Assembly (NCBI GenBank): GCA_036785705.1
Contig: JAWUZG010000051.1
Span: 15,528,501 to 15,592,500, forward strand
DNA length: 64,000 nt
Source: Acanthornis magna
Lineage: Eukaryota > Chordata > Aves > Passeriformes > Acanthizidae
Direction of reading: 5' to 3'
Both the position numbers and the translations under genes were made by a program. Below are positions 61,401 to 64,000 of this stretch, in pieces (within the stretch, counting starts at the first letter, position 1; the number at the start of each line of letters is the position of its first letter). The notes under the pieces were generated by a model. It did no database searches and had not been told where the DNA came from. It was given only the letters and a program-made list of their open reading frames with translations.

Positions 61401-62802
61401 GTTATCTGGGAGAAGTACTTTTGGTGAGTGCCCCACAGGTACCCAGCAGGAGCAGCGGGAAAGAGTGAAGGGCAGCTCCCAGGCTGCATGTATTCTGAAC
61501 AAAATGGAGATGGTGGGTTTGCTGCTGAGAAAGAGGTCATTTTATGCAAATAACAATGAACTTGCTTTGGCACTGAAATGCCATGTTGATAAGAAGCCTT
61601 ACCATAGTCCAAAATACTCATGGAACTGGAAAGTGATGATTTTACCTGCACAATGAATAAAGAGACTCACCTAATTTTTTTCTCTCTCACATGCTCCAGA
61701 TTTTCCAGGTGCTCCCAGGAGGGAAAATCAGTCTTAAGGAATCTCTCCACTACAAGTTGGTAGTTTTCCACCTGCAAGAGTGATCCTGCAAACATCAGAG
61801 AAAGGAGCTGAGCTAAATAAAAAGAGAACATAAGACCAGTAAGGTCAGTATCCTCATTTTAAAGTCACGAGGTCAGGCAGTGACAGTTCAGCATCTCCAC
61901 ACCACATCTCTTCTTCCTTGTTTTGGAGCTGGAAGGTAGAAAAGCAAAAGCTCAGCACTCATACACAGTTTAGTGGGACATACCTATGAGAGCTGTCTGG
62001 GCAAAGGGGCTGCCATCCTTATGGGAAATCACACAGGGAAGCGTGCCGCTCTTGTCCTGCAGCTGGAGAGAACTGCTCCTTGAGGAGACCCTCAGCACAC
62101 CCAGAAGTATCTACAACAGAAAGGAAGCTGCAAAGAGCATCAAACAATTCCTATCTTTGAAAGCCATAAATCAAAGTGTGTGTAGCAGCAGCTCGAATTC
62201 AGTCTGTTTTCACCACACCACAGTGAGAAAAACAGTGTCATTCCCTAACAGGAGGAACAGGCATGCACTGGACAGGGTGCTGGAAGGCATGGCGAGAACC
62301 CATAGCTCTCAAGGCACAGACAAGAAAGGGAACAAGGCACTTACCAGTCGGGGCTGGAAACTTCCTGCTAAGAGTGTGCAGTAGGACCAGGCCAGTCTGC
62401 GATTCAGCTCCTGAGTGCCCATATGCTGTGCCTCCAAGGGGGAAAGCAACTGTGATGGACTGAAGCCTTCCCAGCTCTTCTGTTCTGCCACACGGCAAAC
62501 TGCAGACAGAGATGGGGCCTGGCATGGAGGGTTCAGAGGCAAATACTACGAACAAAAGAGAGAAAGAATGAATCAGCTGAGTTTTGGCCCATCAGACAAA
62601 CAGGAAAAAGCTCACAGAACATTTACTCACTTTCTGCAGGGGACATGAGTGTATTTTTGCTAAAATTTCATTATAAATATCTCTTGCTTCCTCTCTGTCG
62701 GGCACCATAACTTGCAGAAGGGGCACAAGGAACTTTTCAGCAGCTCCAGGGTTTTGGTGCATAGAGCTAAGGAGTCGATGGTGCCCAAAGAAACAAGAAA
62801 AC
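55434..62802 (-). CDS. CTC1: CTC1, CST telomere replication complex component 1 (partial; 16 coding exons, 5' end outside window)
   Basis: CTC1 is the large OB-fold subunit of the CST (CTC1-STN1-TEN1) complex, which binds single-stranded telomeric DNA and recruits polymerase alpha-primase (family knowledge). Exons in transcript order: 62631-62802, 62345-62545, 61984-62110, 61671-61785, 60874-61336, 60451-60540, 60024-60167, 59643-59739, 58777-58911, 58282-58447, 57969-58055, 57725-57884, 57205-57269, 56805-56967, 56516-56642, 55434-55594; about 824 codons of roughly 1,200. Blocks matching vertebrate CTC1: YNEILAKIHSCPLQK, ELNRRLAWS, LLGVL, QLVVER, FPSW, IYVQF, SLRWFPFLH, LSVQDSW, SLVSF, GLLPGAKV, HNVYC, QWVC, VLVEDGTGEAVV, HVAAVLGLSPLEW, RPILLDF, LRNFRCGE, C-terminal SSC. 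The C-terminal OB folds that hold STN1/TEN1 are therefore present. The 59643 donor and 58911 acceptor are the least certain joins. The first exon here opens one base into a codon, so more exons lie beyond 64 kb or in the unread 62.8-64 kb. Confidence 0.93.
55998..56034. repeat. 13-bp tandem repeat in the last CTC1 intron
   Basis: The unit GTGTGAAGAACAG occurs about 2.8 times in a row. It is a short minisatellite in non-coding sequence. Confidence 0.9.
60256..60274. repeat. poly(A) run
   Basis: A homopolymer of A on plus (T on minus) in the CTC1 intron between the exons at 60451-60540 and 60024-60167. It may be an assembly-sensitive tract. Confidence 0.9.
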
Positions 62803-64000
62803 CTGGAAAAAAGGTTATGACCATTAAAAGCACCAGCAGTCCTTGCATTTTAGTGAGTCTCACATCTAAGTCAGGGATTCATTGTGTTTGTTATGAGTGA
62901 ATATGCTGAGCATGACAAGAACTAAGGAGGTCACAAAAACATGAAGTGATAAAAGAATAGAACATTGAAGGCTGAGGCAGATTTATGATAGCAGACAAGG
63001 AACAGGAAAATACACAGAAATGGACAGATTGGCAAAATCTCAAAACTCAAGTGGCTAAAAAACCAAACCACATGAAAATAATCTCCCTCTAAGTCATACA
63101 AATGGATCTCCACACATTTTGGCTAGGCTTGATATGATTACTCATGTTAGGTACACTGGGCTTTCTTTTACAGAATGCAAAAAAATCACAAGGCAGAAAC
63201 AACCACAGTCTGCTCTTGTTCCAATATTTTCCTCATGCAAAATTACTTTCAGATGTTTAGCTTATTGCTTTTGAATGCCTGGAAGTGATCACACTGCCAG
63301 CCAAAATACGACTTAATAACAGAAGGTGAATTCAAATGAAAAGAGATAGCACCTAACTCACTGGAACAATTTTTAAGCAGTAGCAGGACTTAGCAATTGC
63401 ATTTAAAGAAAGTGAAAAAGATAAAAAAACCTGAAACTTATAGCTAGCATAATTCCCAGGGCAAAACTGAAGCTGTTTTATTGGAAAGCATGGGCAAAAT
63501 TCCACAGTGCCAATAAAGCACAGGAATGCTGAGCATTCAATAAACTGCTACCTGACTGAGATTGAAATGCATATATTTTAAAGTCCAAGGCAGCAGCTAC
63601 TAATCATAACTGTTCCAGAACAAACACAAATATTTTCACTAACAGAAATAAACATAGAAACTGGCCCACAGCTGTCCTGCAAACAGAGTGCAACATCAGG
63701 AAGAGCAGGAAGCCATCTGGAAGACTCAGAGGTAAGCATGGGTGGGAAAATCTGTCGAGACAGAGGCCCTCAAATGAGCACACTCCTGGCAACACTCGGA
63801 ATATCTCAAAGTGATATGCTGAGCAGCTGCTGCTACTTCTGTGAGCAGTCAGGACACAAGAGCCTTTACATCAGTTGTGATCTAGTTGTAGCAGCAGTTC
63901 CCAGCTTCAGCCTCAGTGCCCACCCTGATCTGCCAAGCAAACCACATTGGCAGGCAGACATCCCTATGGTGCTTCTGTATTTCAGGACAAAACATTCTAG
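62803..64000 (-). other. CTC1 intron sequence to window edge
   Basis: The preceding CTC1 exon is expected on this side, but no stretch gave a convincing match. I read this as intron. An open frame at 63604-63795 minus is hydrophobic and unmatched. Confidence 0.5.

Noticed and set aside
63604..63795. Possible upstream CTC1 exon on the minus strand
   Set aside because: The hydrophobic translation does not match the CTC1 segment expected before 62802, and the frame after the nearest acceptor stops quickly.
1..64000. tRNA, rRNA, CRISPR arrays, bacterial operons or phage genes
   Set aside because: None were seen; the intron structure, CR1 elements and gene families show vertebrate nuclear DNA, and no cloverleaf-like tRNA block was noticed.

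Overview
The window is vertebrate genomic DNA and almost certainly avian. The genes are split into short exons with GT/AG introns. The interspersed repeats are CR1 non-LTR fragments carrying the avian CR1 3' end (an ATTCTATGAT-like terminus). A solo LTR also looks like the endogenous-retrovirus LTRs common in songbirds, so a passerine is my best guess (inference). All gene assignments come from reading splice junctions by eye and recalling the vertebrate protein families; no database search was run.

Layout. 1-1.6 kb: upstream DNA with a (TTTTA)n array. 1.6-2.0 kb: CpG-rich promoter, then SPICE1 (+), 17 coding exons from 1830 to 24009 with a poly(A) signal at 24819. 24.9-31.7 kb: intergenic DNA with CR1 pieces, an (AG)n(GT)n microsatellite and a complete solo LTR (29640-30912) flanked by a 6-bp target duplication. 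31.8-32.5 kb: second CpG-rich promoter, then TRIM45 (+), six coding exons, 32095-39006. 39.2-44.2 kb: intergenic. 44253-52897: VTCN1/B7-H4 (+), five coding exons. 55434-62802: CTC1 (-), 16 coding exons giving roughly the C-terminal two thirds of the protein. The 5' part of CTC1 lies beyond the right edge of the window.

The four genes are unrelated in function: a centriole/spindle protein (SPICE1), a RING/B-box/filamin E3 ligase (TRIM45), an immune co-inhibitory ligand (VTCN1) and a telomere replication factor (CTC1). They do not form a pathway. TRIM45-VTCN1 is an old neighbour pair, also adjacent on human 1p13. SPICE1 (human 3q13) and CTC1 (human 17p13) come from other human chromosomes, so this order is either an avian/sauropsid arrangement or a local rearrangement. 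VTCN1 and CTC1 are convergent, with poly(A) signals about 1.1 kb apart.

The most notable structural features are a 141-bp inverted repeat of about 96% identity flanking VTCN1 exons 4-5 (51031-51171 and 53441-53581), the intact solo LTR, and an ambiguous splice solution at CTC1 59.6/58.9 kb. I found no clear candidate for a wholly new biological system; this is ordinary euchromatic vertebrate DNA with some interesting local structure.
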